Below, piece by piece: positions 22,590 to 34,995 of a stretch of 64,000 bases of DNA; positions within the stretch are counted from its first letter, which is position 1; the number at the start of each line of letters is the position of its first letter. Origin of the DNA: Perognathus longimembris pacificus. Its lineage: Eukaryota; Chordata; Mammalia; Rodentia; Heteromyidae. A model generated the notes under the pieces. It was given only the letters and a program-made list of their open reading frames with translations. It did no database searches and had not been told where the DNA came from. Location of the stretch: NCBI RefSeq assembly GCF_023159225.1, contig NC_063181.1, positions 9,321,606 to 9,385,605 on the forward strand. The letters run 5' to 3'. The translations under genes and the position numbers were made by a program.

Positions 22590-22618
<29 letters not shown>
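22590..22618. repeat. Poly(T) tract, 29 bases
   Basis: Uninterrupted T29. It could be the antisense A tail of a retroposed sequence, but no recognisable SINE or LINE body follows on the right. Confidence 0.95.
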
Positions 22619-24635
22619 GTAAATCCCACAAATACTTTCCAGCTCCTCTTCCCTTTCTAATGTCCCAGTGCGCGGTAGGGGTTCATGACAGAACGTAATC
22701 TCTCACTGCATGTTGGAGGAACACTCCACTTAGAAATGGGTCACCAGTCAGGTGGGCTGATGCCTGGACCTCCATTCACTTTCACACTTCTCCCCTGCAT
22801 TCCCTTACTGCGCATGAAGCTGCACTTGTTTCATCTTTGAGGACCATCCTGATGTGTCTTAAGGAATCCCCTGATAAAATGCAGGCACCCCAGGGAGGGT
22901 CTAAACCGCATTAAGCTAAAAGCACATTAAGCTGCTGTCAGTTTCAGCTGGGACATTTTAGCGGGGATTAATTTATCAGGCGTCTTTCAGACGTGACACC
23001 TAGTTGAGAGGGATTTGGATTTAGCAGAGAAAGACTCGATCATAGGAAAGAGAAGGAGAGCCAGACTAGAAGAACCCCAGGATGGGTAAGTGCCTCCCAA
23101 AGGAAGCCAGGCCTGGTGGGGCAACATGGCGCTGGATGAGGGTGTGGGGGCTGAGCTGAGTGTGATCAGGGAAGCCAAGTGAAATGCACACTTGGAGAGG
23201 ACAGAAGCCGATGAGGAGCTCTGGAGGCTGACCAGGCCCTCACCTGTGCAGAGGCCAGTCCTCCAAGTCCAAGTGGACACTGTAGCACCTCTCTGATGTC
23301 TTGGGGCCTCAGGAAACCATCATGCAGCAGTTGACAGCTGGTAGAACATCCCCAGAGGCAGCAACCCCCCTTCTCTCTCAGTCCTTTGTTCAGGATTTTC
23401 CTCTGATCTGTGAAATGCCTCCTATACTGTTAGTTTTATGGGTTGATCCCTTTGGGGACTTAGCATAGCTTCACTTTCACCTTCCTAATGTTTTGCCCAA
23501 TCCCCCAGCTCTTCCCTTAGGGGGTCTGATTCTTCAAAAACAGAAATGGAGAGGCTAAAGCAAGAGCTGTCTTTAGCCTTGGATCCTCCAGTGTATGGAC
23601 ATTATCCATACAAGTCAGAGGCAGCTGTCTCTATCTGATTACACTGAGATCACCAGAGTGGCTAGAAAGAGTTGGGTCTGTTGTTTAAAACAATCTTAGT
23701 AGTTGAAAAATGTAGGAGATGTGTAGAGAATGAGGTTGTAGGAAGGGAAAAGGAAAGAGGAAAGTGAATATGTAGTATAGTCCATGCACTGTGCTGGGAA
23801 TTGCACTCATATCTCTTTCTTGGCCAGGGGAAGGTTGTCCGTCCCTTTGGTTCTACAGATGACATTTAGAGATATCCAGTGACTTGGCCAGTTGGGACAC
23901 AGTCTGATTTCCAGATACATCTGACCCAGAGGGAGAGGAATAAATGAGAGATGAGCAAGGTAAGAAGAGAAAAAAGAAAGGGCTGCTTCTTGCACTCTGT
24001 GTCTTCCTCCTAACTCAATCCCATGTTTATAGGACCATGTAGCTGGAATGTGGAGGAGATGATAGGAAGCTTTCCAGGGAGACAAAGTCATCACACCAAG
24101 TCAGAAGTAGTTGCAAGCGGTTTTTGATCATACATCTCTGAGGTTTTGGTAGGGACTCAGACCCTGTGCCAATATCATACAGAAATTGTATAGTGTGGAC
24201 TAGACTGTCTTCCTGTAGGACAACTGGACTATTGGAAAGGAGACTGGCCATCACGAGCACAGCCCTGCACAGTGGACACAGTGTCTAGAAGCACAAACCT
24301 AACATGGCATCAATACCTTCTACCTCCACAGTCTCCATTCTTCACGTGCCCTTCCGTTTACTCCCTTCTTCATTCTAGGAAATTAAAAAAATTAAAAGAA
24401 CTCGATGGGCCAAAGTTAGTTACTACTTATTGAGTTCATTGGCAATATAGAGCACCCACACAATTCAGAGCATGTCATAACAAGACGATCCCTCCCTCTT
24501 GGATATGCTGAGAAAATAAGAATGCAGTAACAGTACAATTACATGACAGTGTTGGGACAATGGTGGTGATTTCCTGAACAAAATACTTTATGTTATAAAA
24601 GTGCACCAGCCTATATTTTATCTAATTCCACTCTT
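22619..24635. other. Unannotated unique sequence
   Basis: No gene recognised. 22865-22995 contains an unusual symmetric AT-rich block (see findings). Everything else is mixed-composition DNA. Confidence 0.4.
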
Positions 24636-24800
24636 CTAATAAGCTGGTACAACTACCAACTAACAATAATGGTAACAATTCCTATTTGACAGAAGAGGAA
24701 ACAGAAGCTCATGTTAAATTAACTGCTTCAAATCTTGATGAGTGGGTAGAACCAAAAACAGAACCCATATCTCTGTCTTAGCCCATCAAAGCAAACAAAG
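24636..24800 (+). mobile_element. MIR-like SINE fragment
   Basis: 'cctatttgacagaagaggaaacagaagctcatg', seen in the core at 24680-24715, is a typical MIR 3' word, followed by 'gaacccatatctctgtct'. Confidence 0.6.
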
Positions 24801-25062
24801 GACTGGCTTGCCCATGACCATGTCAGCATGTCTGCATTCACTCCTCCACCTGTGGTGCCCAGCATGGGCTGCTGATTCTATTTCTGCACTCAGAGGCACC
24901 CTGAGTTGTTCTTGACCAGAAAGGATGGATGTCTACAGCCATAGCCCATCAGTTCATAGGAAACTGGATCTTGATTGTGTGAACAGTGACTGGTGCATGC
25001 TCTGAACTCCTCTATGTCTGCTATGCTACAGCTTGCCCTGAGGCCGTGCTCTAAAGTCTAGG
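24801..25062. other. Unannotated sequence
   Basis: No feature recognised. Confidence 0.35.
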
Positions 25063-25098
25063 TATTATTATTATTATTATCATTATCATTATTACTAT
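25063..25098. repeat. (TTA)n trinucleotide repeat
   Basis: ATT/TTA units with two C interruptions. Confidence 0.9.
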
Positions 25099-25208
25099 CA
25101 GGGACACACAGTGGCCAGAAGATGGCCAACATTGCAAAGCTGATTTCAGATCTCAAGAGAAAGGGGCACACCCCGCCCTAGTGGCACACATGGCAGAGGG
25201 GGAGAGGG

Positions 25209-25212
<4 letters not shown>

Positions 25213-25249
<37 letters not shown>
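25213..25249. repeat. (TG)n microsatellite
   Basis: Pure TG run of about 18 units. Confidence 0.97.
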
Positions 25250-25251
<2 letters not shown>

Positions 25252-25339
25252 GTGAGTCATTATTATAGTTTTTCCAGGAGGGATTAGACAGGGCAGCATA
25301 AACAGGATTAGGATTTGCTAGCTTAATAATTTCATCATG

Positions 25340-25540
25340 CAGCAGTGGTCTTCACTGGACACTGTGTTGAAAATGAACTGTACAACCTGTGGGTGGGGGC
25401 TGAAGGGAAAGACTGGAGGAGAGTGAAGAAAGAAGTGACTCAGTCCCCAAAGAAGTGTACTCATTAACTGAATTGTATAACTGTAACCGCTCTGTATATT
25501 ACCTTCATAATAACAACAAAAAGTGCCTCACATTCTGGAG
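25340..25540 (+). mobile_element. L1 3' UTR end fragment
   Basis: A polypurine stretch (25390-25435) is followed by 'aactgtaaccgctctgtata' and a weak A-rich tail at 25510-25525. The same signature ('aactgtaacctctctgtcc') closes the rearranged L1 at 50310-50330. This is a 5'-truncated L1 of the same lineage, retaining only the terminal 3' UTR. Confidence 0.65.
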
Positions 25541-26950
25541 TGTGGGCTCTGTCCTTAGTTGTTGGTTGCCTTGCCTAGGGGTGATGGGACAGGAAAATAT
25601 TAGTCCTAATTGTAAGGCCCCCAAAAGGAGGTGGCCCATTGTAGGTGCTCCAGATTGGTTGGTTTCCATTTGAAAGGCATGGGTTGTTTTGTTTTGTTTT
25701 ATAAGTTGAATTGTTGTTTCTAGAATTGGTTAATTCAACAAGGCACCACATGTTAGGCATCAGGATAGAGAAAATAATAAACAGAGTTGATGTATATGTG
25801 CTCCATGGCCCCAGTATGAATGGGCTTGTTCTTTGTTCAACCCTTGTGTACCCCTAGAAGAATGATGCCCTCATTCTAGCTCCCATCACTGGCTGCACTG
25901 TTGAACACACTCCTCTCTCTGTTACTCACAGTTGTAGCTCTAGGGAGAGAGCCCACTCACAACTACAATTCTATCACCTTTCCTCTTGAGTCCTACTCCA
26001 CTCAGGGCATTGGGCCCTCTTCACAAGGTCGGAGACTATCTACATATGCAAAAATGGAGTTCCTTGGGGCCAATGCCCCAACTGAGAAAATAAAGGGCTG
26101 AGGGAGGTACAGCTACACACAAGAAACAAGTCAACTGGGTCATCAGAACAAGGATCACTTCACCACCACGGGCTGGTTATTAATACTCAGAATTCTTATC
26201 CATTCATTAGTGTGGCAAGCACTGTCTTGTGACAGGTTAATTACACAGCCCTGGGTAATTAGAAAGTAAATATATGCTAAGAGGACACCACCGTCGAGAT
26301 AAAAATTGTCTATTTGAATGTCCTCTTGCATGGCAAATTCCACCTTCATCTTTTCAACCTGAAGGGATTAAAACAAATTTCTTTGTGGCTTTGAGAAAAA
26401 TCTCCTCTGCTCTTCCCTGTAGCTAAGATGTATTTAGTTCTGGCTCTTACCCACCTCCTTTGCCTCCCTCTTTGGTAATGCACCTTGCTGGTCCTATTTG
26501 GAGCTCTGTTTCTATTCTGTGTAAATGTCTCTAGCATCAATCCCTTTGCATGTGTGGTTTATAGCTCTAGTGTAATTCAGGATGGTTTGGGAGACTTTCT
26601 TGAATCCTCTGTGACTGGGTGATGCGGAAGGCTGTGGGGCCCCTTGAGCAAAGATGCCTCCTCTCTTGCTGCACGGCTGTGTAGGAGAGGAGCCTTTGCC
26701 AGATGGCTTCCATGGGCTGTACGAATGCTTACTGTATTATAGTGACCTCCACTCCTGCCCCAGGCTTACTGCTGGACATCACAAGCTTACACTGAATCTG
26801 AATTGTGTGTAGTGACTGCCAGTCAAGCAGGTGCCAGTGCTCCGCTGGTTGGTTGGGAAGTAGATCATGACCTGGGGTTGTCAGCCTGTAGGGTAAGCAG
26901 TGGGGGGGACTGGACACACGATGTCTGGTCTCAAGGCTGTTCCTGTACAG
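25541..26950. other. Unannotated unique sequence
   Basis: No gene or repeat recognised. 26160-26345 is a candidate conserved element (see findings). Confidence 0.4.
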
Positions 26951-27127
26951 GGTCTGGGAATATGGTCTAGTGGTAGAGTGCTTGCCTCGTATACATGAAG
27001 CCCTGGGTTTGATTCTTCAGCACCACATATACAGAAAAAGCCAGAAGTGGCACGGTGGCTCAAGTGGTAGAGTGCTAACCTTGAGCAAAAAAGAAGCCAG
27101 GGACAGTGCCCAGGCCCCAGGACTGGT
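26951..27127 (+). mobile_element. IDL-Geo dimeric SINE
   Basis: ID-like left monomer (26951-27037) with A-box-like TGGTCTAGTGG and a degraded B box, then Geo right monomer (27040-27125) with TGGCTCAAGTGG. The Geo end is partly deleted: the 'gagttcaaggccc' box is missing and the copy runs directly into 'ccaggactgg'. No A tail is retained. Confidence 0.88.
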
Positions 27128-28328
27128 GATATGCTGTACAGTATACAGAATCAAGATGGAACAGGGAACACTGGCTAACTCTTTGTATCAAAACAATATC
27201 TGTTAAAGGACCCACAATCCACTTCCACTATGGAGTGGGGAGGGCTACCCTGACTGATTCCTGTCCTTTGTCATTTTCAGTCAGCAAAATATGGCATTGG
27301 CCAGGAAATGCGCTGTCCAGAAACAATGCCCTTCTCCCTCCCCAGCCTTACCTTACCCATGGATGCCTGGGGTTTTTCCAGAATGTGAACTGACGCTCTC
27401 TTAAGTAGCCCGGCTTGGTAGTGACATCTCCTGACATGACATTAACAGGGAAAACAGCAAAATGCATCCCCTGGGCTATGCAGCATTGATTTCTTGTTTA
27501 GGCCCTTAGCTAAGCATCAGCAACAGATGTGGCAGGTTTGATTAGGTTTCTCCTCAACAGGGAGCACAGTAGGGAGGAGGCAGTGATCAGACTCAAAGGA
27601 ACTGGGGAGCTTGGAGAGAGCTGTTTAATTCTTCAAGTTATAGTCTGGAGACAGAAGTTGGAAGTGAGTAAGATGGGGAGGACAGAGGGACATGAGGACT
27701 GTGTGAGGAGCCATTTCATTCCTTCATTGTCCATTGGAAAAGATGGATGCATCATGGCCTCCTTTCAAAGTCAAATATCCACCCATGTTCTGATAAAGCT
27801 CAGTGCAGAATCTGGAGGGCCCTATTCCTCCAAAGAGATGCCTCATCTTTGTCTCTCAAGAGAAATGCTTAAAATGCATCCCTCTGGAATTATTCCCCAT
27901 GTCTGTTGATCTTATGCCGGGGTTATACTGGTCTCCTACTTGAGCACCTATCCAGTGCAGTCTAGCGCTGATTTACCCTGCAACAACTATTTCCCTTTAA
28001 GAAAGTAAATTGTGATGACTAGGAAATACCCAGTGGAAGCTTCCAGCCAATTAAAACTTTTCCTGTAGTTGGGTAGAGTTCAACTTGCTCTCTATCAAAA
28101 ACCATCAATTACCACAAGATACTTTCTTTGTTCTAGCACCATAAATAAGGCATTTCCCACAAAAGCGTAATATTTATATTATCACCAGGAACAGAAAAAA
28201 CAACAACAACATAGCAAATGAAAGATTCTGGCAGTAATCAGAGATGCAATATCCTTTGTTTTTCCTGGCCCTCTTATGTAGTAACATACCAGCCCAGCCC
28301 CCAAGCTGGACTCCATTCAGATATCCCC

Positions 28329-28333
<5 letters not shown>
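27128..28333. other. Unannotated unique sequence
   Basis: No gene recognised. The 126-codon frame at 27529-27909 has no recognisable domain. Confidence 0.4.

Positions 28334-28374
<41 letters not shown>
28334..28374. repeat. (TG)n microsatellite
   Basis: Pure TG/GT run of about 20 units, followed by a short TATC patch. Confidence 0.97.
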
Positions 28375-28376
<2 letters not shown>

Positions 28377-29044
28377 CTATCTTACTTCTTGAATACATAT
28401 AGATAGATATTATCTCTTTAAAATATTAAAATAAATTACATCTTTGCACAGAATACAGACATTAATTCTGTTTCCAGGAGATTTGTCAAATCAGTGGCCT
28501 GTGTTTGCATAACAAGCTCTTTGGTTATGCTGTGCAGAATATAAATTACTTCACTGGCAGCTCCCAATGAAAATTGCCAGAATTTCAGCAGTGTCACCTC
28601 CATTGATTAAGACAAGCTTTATGTTTTGTGTCCAGGTAATGTCTGTAGGTAGCCAGTTCTTTCTGGAAGTGGCTAGAAGTACAGAAAGAAGGAAAACCCC
28701 AGAGACATTTCAGACAAGGAGTCATACTATAATTGGAAAGCTTCCCTCCTCCCAACCCTCCCCCTTTTGTTTTTCACTTTTAGGAAATAGGGTGTCCTTG
28801 CTTCACTACTTTCATTGAGTTACACCCCCCCCCCCACACACACACAGAGTCACACTTTCTATTACAGGTTTTAATGGTGAAATACTAGACTTTGTTTCTT
28901 GTTGGATATGGCACAAACTTTTTATGCACTTGAGTTTTAAGGTAAGAACAGGCTCACAATACTCAAAGTCTCTGGGAGAGGATTTGTTCTCTCTGTAAGT
29001 GCTGCAATACCAGCAGTTAGTGTTTCTTAATGCCCCAAATGTGT
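28375..29044. other. Unique sequence with a C11-(CA)n patch
   Basis: 28440-28640 is a candidate conserved non-coding element (see findings). 28825-28846 is a run of C followed by CA repeats. Confidence 0.4.
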
Positions 29045-29235
29045 CACACACTGTACTAGGAGTTTTATGTGTGTTCTGTCATTTATTTTGACAACCTTGT
29101 GTTAGTGTCATTATTCTCCCGTAGAGATCAAGACTCAAAGAGTAGAGAGCACAGGAAACTTGCCCAAGGACAATGGATAGGAAGCTTCTGACCTGCGCCT
29201 TGAACTCAGGTCTGCCTGAGTCAGAAGTCTAGGCC
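29045..29235 (+). mobile_element. MIR SINE
   Basis: Good MIR order over nearly 190 bases: 'cacactgtactaggagtttt', 'tgtcatttattttgacaacc', 'gagatcaagactcaaagagt', 'aaacttgcccaaggacaatg', and 'gaactcaggtctgcctgagtc'. Confidence 0.7.
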
Positions 29236-30308
29236 TTTTATCATGTTCTATTTGGATACCTTCTACAGCACTGGGAGAAACATCTACCTTCTCATCTAGG
29301 GCTTAAATCATTCTTCAGCTTGGTTGTTCTTGTGTAACTCAAGGTGGGATTTTAGCCGAGTTCTCAAACACATTCACCACCTACATGGTGTAGGAATTCC
29401 AAAACTTAGAATGACAGTTCAGCTCACTGCCTGTGTTCAGCAAAACTTGTACCCCAAATCTCTCGGTGCTGATGCTTGGAGCTGAAAGGAGCCCTGATTT
29501 ACTGGCATACTTATTCTTTTGTTATATATGAGGATATTGGTATTTTTTTTTTAAAGAAAGGACATGAATGTGTGGGTGGCTTGGAACAGTATGAGGGCTG
29601 AGGTCTAGCCTGGTTGTCTAGTTATCTGTGGTTCAGGAAGAGCTCATCTAGGCTGACTCTTGGAAGGGAGCAAGGAAAAGCTTGTGGCTGCATGTTGAGG
29701 TGTGACTTGGGCTCTGATATGGAGAGGGACACAGTAATTTGAGACCTACTAGATGCCACCGCTCCATAAATGACGCAGCAAGTGACTGTAGCAGCCATTT
29801 GACTTTCTCACCGTGCTTCCCGGAAAGCTGGCTCTACCTGTGATTGTATGGCACTTTGTTACAATCATGGTATATATTTTTATGACCATTTACAATTGCA
29901 AAATATGTCCAGAGAAGTTTGCACAAAGCTATAAAATTCATCTCTGCTCTGTTTCCTTTTCGAAATGTTCAGTTCAGCAAGACCAAAGGCCAATGGATAG
30001 AGGAAAATTTAACTTCGATTTCAGCCTTTCTTTTCTTCCAGTCTGGATAATTCTCTATCCAAATTGCATTTATATTGGAAACCTTTTTGCCTACAATTTT
30101 CATGACAATACATAAAAGTCATCTCTTGGTTGAACAGACACAAGGAAACTTCTTGAGCCTTCTCAGGTGTTCACTGAGCTTGTTCCTCCTTGGATCTTTG
30201 TCCTCTACACAATAGCAATTGTAATTGCAACAAAAATATGTTACTTCTGTTTTCACATTTAGTAGTAGGACTAGGTTGAGTTGATACTACATATGTCCAA
30301 AAATAGGT
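29236..30308. other. Unannotated unique sequence
   Basis: No gene recognised. The 100-codon frame at 29813-30115 is partly hydrophobic but has no recognisable domain and no supporting context. Confidence 0.4.
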
Positions 30309-30530
30309 CTTTTTTGTGCTGGGTGAGTTTGGGGGCTTGAACTCAGGGCCTCAGCAATGTCCTTGAACTCTACTACTTGACTCACAGCTTCACTTCCTGC
30401 TTTTTTTTGGTGATTAATTGGAGATAAGTGTCTTTCAGACTTCCCTGCCTTGGCTGGCTTCAAATTATGATACTCAGGTCTCAGTCTCCTCAGTAGTTAG
30501 GATTACAAGTGAGTTACGACTGGCCAGCTC
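30309..30530 (-). mobile_element. 7SL+Geo composite SINE
   Basis: Antisense Geo ('gggggcttgaactcagggcc' at 30339-30358), linker 'ttaattggagataagtgtc', then 7SL-like words ending 'ggattacaagtgagttacg'. Same order as the copies at 5837 and 54845. Confidence 0.8.
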
Positions 30531-31935
30531 AAACAGGTGATTTTTAAGAGGTTATACTCATTATTATTATTGCTACCAACAGGAGTATAGTCTTATAGAC
30601 TTTAGAGTTAGTAACTTGTGGCATGGAAGGGACTGCTAATTACTTCTTAATAATTCATGTTCTTCTTTGCATAGTAACTGATTCCAGTTCTTAATTAGAT
30701 ATATTGTAATGCAGTAAAAAGGGTAAATTTCCCCCATTTTTTTTTTTGCAACTAAGGAAGTCCATATGATTAAGTTCTAGTCAATGATATATAAGGACAG
30801 GCTTAAAGAGTAACTTTTAAGAAGTCTCTTAAAAGGGATGGTATCTCACCTTTCTTCTTTAATATTCTTTTTACATATCAGAGGCGATGATGAAACCTAG
30901 GGCTCTAGTAATGTGTTAGAGGCTGTCTTAGAGACAGTGAGGTAGAGAGCTAGAAGAAAATTTATCTCTAGTGACTGTAGATTTACCATGATATTTCCTG
31001 ACTTCTTAATTTCCTTTCATTAAGGGAGAAATAAGCTTCTATTATGAGAAACTCACATTTTTAGGTCTTTGTTGTAACCCAATCATTTTAACTAAGTAAC
31101 TAAGTAACTGAATCATTCTAACTCCTTTTAGAATCTTAAGCCTAATACAGCGTGCCTTATTGTTTATTAACATATTAACCCATAAGCTTCAAAATCCTTA
31201 TTGATAAGATTTATGCATTTCCACTTTTATGATTTTTGGAATTTTTCTGAAAATTGAACATGTGATAAACACCCAGTAGATGCAAAACAGAATTTCCAGT
31301 ACCTTCTCTCCCTTCATAGTTTCAGTGGAACACATGTTCAAGTAGCAAGATCTAAAACATGTCGCAAGAATGCTTTGGGCAAGCAAGCAAGAGATGAACT
31401 GTGTAACTAAGTGGCCTGATTATGAATAGAGCATCGTTGCTCAGTTCACTTTGGCTTTTGGTAGAGTAAATGATCGAACGTTCAGTTTCTGCCTCCCTCC
31501 AGAGCTTTTGGCTTCTATCCAGGATGAACTATTGCTCTTTCTCACAATGGTCCTGTTCCCTGTTTGATGAAGAATTCCATGCTTTACCAAGTTTTTTTTC
31601 TCCTTCTTAGGTATTACAGGTATGAAAAATGTTTGACCACTTGGTTAAAATCATTCTTAAAGTCACATATTCTCACTTGGAGACACTTCTCAGAATTCAT
31701 ATTTTTTCTCTTGGTCAGCATACTTCTGCTTACATGTAAACATCTGCTTTCAAATCCTTTCAGACACACTCTGACTTGGTACCAAGGACACCTTTGGGAT
31801 AAACTTGTCTTTCCTCTAATTAGAATCTTCCTGACCTTCCATTTCTCTGCCTAATACTTCAGTACTGACACATTTGGTTTATATTCCGTTTTATAATACC
31901 TTTTTAAGTTTAGACTTATTGTCTGTTTGCTTAAC
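30531..31935. other. Unannotated AT-rich sequence
   Basis: No family recognised. A tandem 'taactaag' duplication lies at about 31088-31108. Confidence 0.4.
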
Positions 31936-32125
31936 ACTCTGCTTCATGTTTATGCACAATCTAATTTGATCTCTACAGTAACTTCTTTTGGAAGATGCAG
32001 TGGGCATTATTATTTTCATCTCTGGTATAAGGAAGCCCTTCATGAGAGGAATCGGCCTTGTATAAAATCACACGTTTTGTTATAGTAGGCCCGTGCCCCA
32101 AATATCATCTCTAGTTTCCACATCT
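31936..32125 (+). mobile_element. MIR-like SINE fragment
   Basis: 'gatctctacagtaacttctttt', then 'gggcattattattttcatc', follows the MIR core with the usual 'cattattatccccatttt' type word. Confidence 0.5.
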
Positions 32126-33117
32126 CATGTCCTTTTTATTATGCACCAAACTCCATCCACAAATTTGAAAGCCACTCATGCAAGCTGTCTATCAATCAAA
32201 GATCACATTCCTATTGTGATTGCAGTGCCTTCTCCAGGCAGAGATTCATTCTCATCCACCTGTAGTTTTTGAGGATGAAGGATTTGTCACATTGCATATT
32301 TGAATAACATTCTTGCACTCCTCCAAGTGTTTCCTGGTATATAATCTTATTTGATATTCACTGTTTGTCTATGAAGTAGGTAAGGCAGGCGCTTACATGT
32401 CTCCTGTTCCACACGAGGCGTGAATGCTAGTATTAGCTAAGTGATGCTTTCAGGATCAAGAGAAAATTAGTGGCAGCATTGGGACTCTGTCTTCTGATTG
32501 GAGAATTATGTTTCCCAAGGATAAACATGGAAAGTAGCCCCTTTTGTATCTTATAGGATGTGAATCAGTGGCTCTCATGTTCCTTTTAGAGACCTCTGAA
32601 GAGAATAAGACAAGACAAACTATCCCCTTTAACCTCTCTCTGTCATTTTCAGATCCAGCAGTCCTTTACTTATTAAACTAGTTGTCCTCTGAATCTAGGG
32701 CTTTTCCCTGTTCTACAAGGACACTGCTCAGTAGGAAGACTGGATGACTGTCACTGTATGGCTTGCTCAGTGATGAGACACATGGAGGGATTCATTCTGT
32801 GCACGATGCCACCACACCTCAGGTTTGGCTTCTGGGCATGGGGAGAGAAAAGTGTTCATGGGAGCTCAAGTCGAGGACGCTTGTAAAGTGCTTCTTTTTG
32901 TGACTGGTAACTAGTGAATCATGGATAACCAATCCCTGCTTGCCTCTCTAAAATCAAGTTTCTTCTAGTCTGTTTCCTCTTCCATCATAAACTGAGAGAG
33001 AACGAGAGGAGAAAGAGGAGGAACAGAAGAACAGAGGGGGAGAAAGAAGAGGCAGTCGTAAGGAAAAGCCTGCATTATAACATGGCATTCCAAAGTTAAC
33101 GGAAGAGCTGGTCTGGG
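32126..33117. other. Unannotated sequence with a purine-rich tract
   Basis: 32990-33058 is a GA-rich, imperfect purine tract. The remainder is unrecognised. Confidence 0.4.
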
Positions 33118-33425
33118 AAGGTTAGTCAGTGTTCTAACCCCATGATAAAATACTAAAGAAAATCAACTTAAAGAGGAAAGATTAATTTTGGCTCATGATT
33201 TCAATCCTGGTCAATTGATCCCATTACTCTGGGCTTAGAGTGAGGCAAAATACCGTAACGTATGTCACATATGGATGTAGTGAAAGAAATTGTCTCCTAT
33301 CTTGATGGTGAGGAATTAGAGAAAGAGAGAGAGAAAGGAACTGGAAACAGGTGTAGCTTTCATGGGCATTCTCCCTCCACTGAAATCCTCCCAGCCTCTG
33401 ACTAAGCCTTCAACCCAGAAGCCTC
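33118..33425 (-). mobile_element. MaLR-type LTR, antisense
   Basis: 'gttctaaccccatgataaaatac', 'gaggaaagattaattttggctcatg', and 'gtgaggcaaaataccg' are in the order of antisense rodent MaLR LTRs, in which 'gtgaccaaatac...ggaaaggtttattttggctca...gaggcagaac' is the usual progression. The 5' end is indistinct. Confidence 0.6.
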
Positions 33426-34649
33426 TCTAGAATACACAAGTCTCTGGAGAATATCCAAAATCAAAACCACAAAATATGGGGGGTAAATGCTAACTAGTAG
33501 GAGCTCATATTCACTTCCTAGTTGTTAAGCTAATCATTTCTCCCTGGAAGAGTACACATCACTTGGTATTAGGTATAAAAACCCAGGAGTGGCTCAAAAT
33601 TAAATTTCTGTTCCACTGTTGATCTAACTTTTGACCCATCAATTAGAATAGCTACTATTAACATTTGTAAATCCTTTTTCCCCCAAACAAAATTAACTGG
33701 CAATGTTAAATGCTAGGGTTTGTAATCTCCATTTTCCACCTCAGTGTTATTTTCCAGGTGAAACCAACCCAGTGCTGAGAGGCAAATAGAGCACCTTGAA
33801 AATAATGAGGCTCTCAGTGAAAGTCCAAGATCAGTGGGGGGAGGGAAAGAGGGGCATGATGGAAGACTGGGGAGAATTCAGTGGAAAGTGCATGGGAAAT
33901 GTTACCAACATTGGCCTTTTCCCCACAAGTGGGGCATGCATTCCTTGTGGGTAGACAACATGGTGGGGCATCTGCATGGCCAGGAGCCCTTTTGTGCCAT
34001 TGACACAGAACAGATGGCAATGTGCATGCTCGATGGACCGAGCCGAAGCGATGTGGCCATGAAGGAGAAGGCAGGAGATGCCCTCATGGGAAGGGCTGTT
34101 GTTGGAGTCAAGGTGCATGGTCCTGAGGAAATGAACCCCTAAGCCTGGGAGGTGCTGATCTCCTTACAGGGACCCTGTAACTCAGTCCTCACAGGACAGT
34201 TGAGGAAGAGAAAGAACATGCTGGAAATGATATGTTTCCATCTCCACAGCCCTCTCCGTGCCGTGCGAGCACTTCTGAGGAGCCTGAGGGAGCTGGTTCT
34301 GGTTTAATTTTATTTCTTTTAATTTTATGAGTGAGAACCCTTGGGTTGATCAACATGAAAGGAAATGGTAATTTGCAAAGTTTCTTTTCTTCCCTGTGCA
34401 CTCTCCCGGGTTGTTTACCAGAGGAAAAAAGTGACTTCCTTGCAAGGTGCATTTTCCACTCAGTGTATATGCTTCTGTGATTAATTTTGCTTTATTTATT
34501 TATTAAAGTCTCAGCCTGTATTATTTTGATGACTCTCTTTCTTGTCTCTTTCTAGATTTAATCTCATCATGGATCATTCATTTTAGGCTACAGATTCTTA
34601 AGGGTAGGGATGATATGAATTTAGTTAATACTGGCGCTATGACTGAATT
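33426..34649. other. Unannotated unique sequence
   Basis: No gene recognised. Frames of 95-102 codons at 33831-34142 overlap on both strands. 34280-34545 is AT-rich and could be conserved non-coding DNA. Confidence 0.4.
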
Positions 34650-34995
34650 ATCACATCCTTCCCCAAATATATGTCTTCAAATCTAATTCCCTGTGTAATA
34701 ATGGTACTGAGAGAGGGAACTTTTGAGAGGTGACTAGATCCTGGGTGTGGAGACCTTGTGAATGAGATTACTATTCATATTAAACCACCAGGAAGCTTTC
34801 TTGCCTCTTCCACTGGTGTGGGCACAGCAAGAGGACACCGCTTATAAACCCGAACAACCACTCATCCCACCCCAATCTCTCAGTACCTTGATCTTGGGTT
34901 TCCAAGCCTACAGAACTAGGAGTTGATACATTTGTAATCACCTACCTAGTTCTGTGTATTGTGTGATGCACATCCTGGATAGTTAAAGCCAATTC
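34650..34995 (+). mobile_element. MaLR (MST/MLT1-type) LTR, sense
   Basis: Clear order of the MaLR LTR: 'gagaggtgactagatcctgg', 'gagaccttgtgaatgagatt', 'cttgcctcttccactggtgtg', 'gcaagaggacacc', and 'accttgatcttgggtttccaagcctacagaac', seen across 34884-34917. The polyadenylation region and 3' edge are eroded. Confidence 0.75.

Noticed and set aside
25063..25098. CRISPR-like regular repeats
   Set aside because: No spaced identical direct repeats occur anywhere; this is a simple TTA tract in a mammalian sequence.
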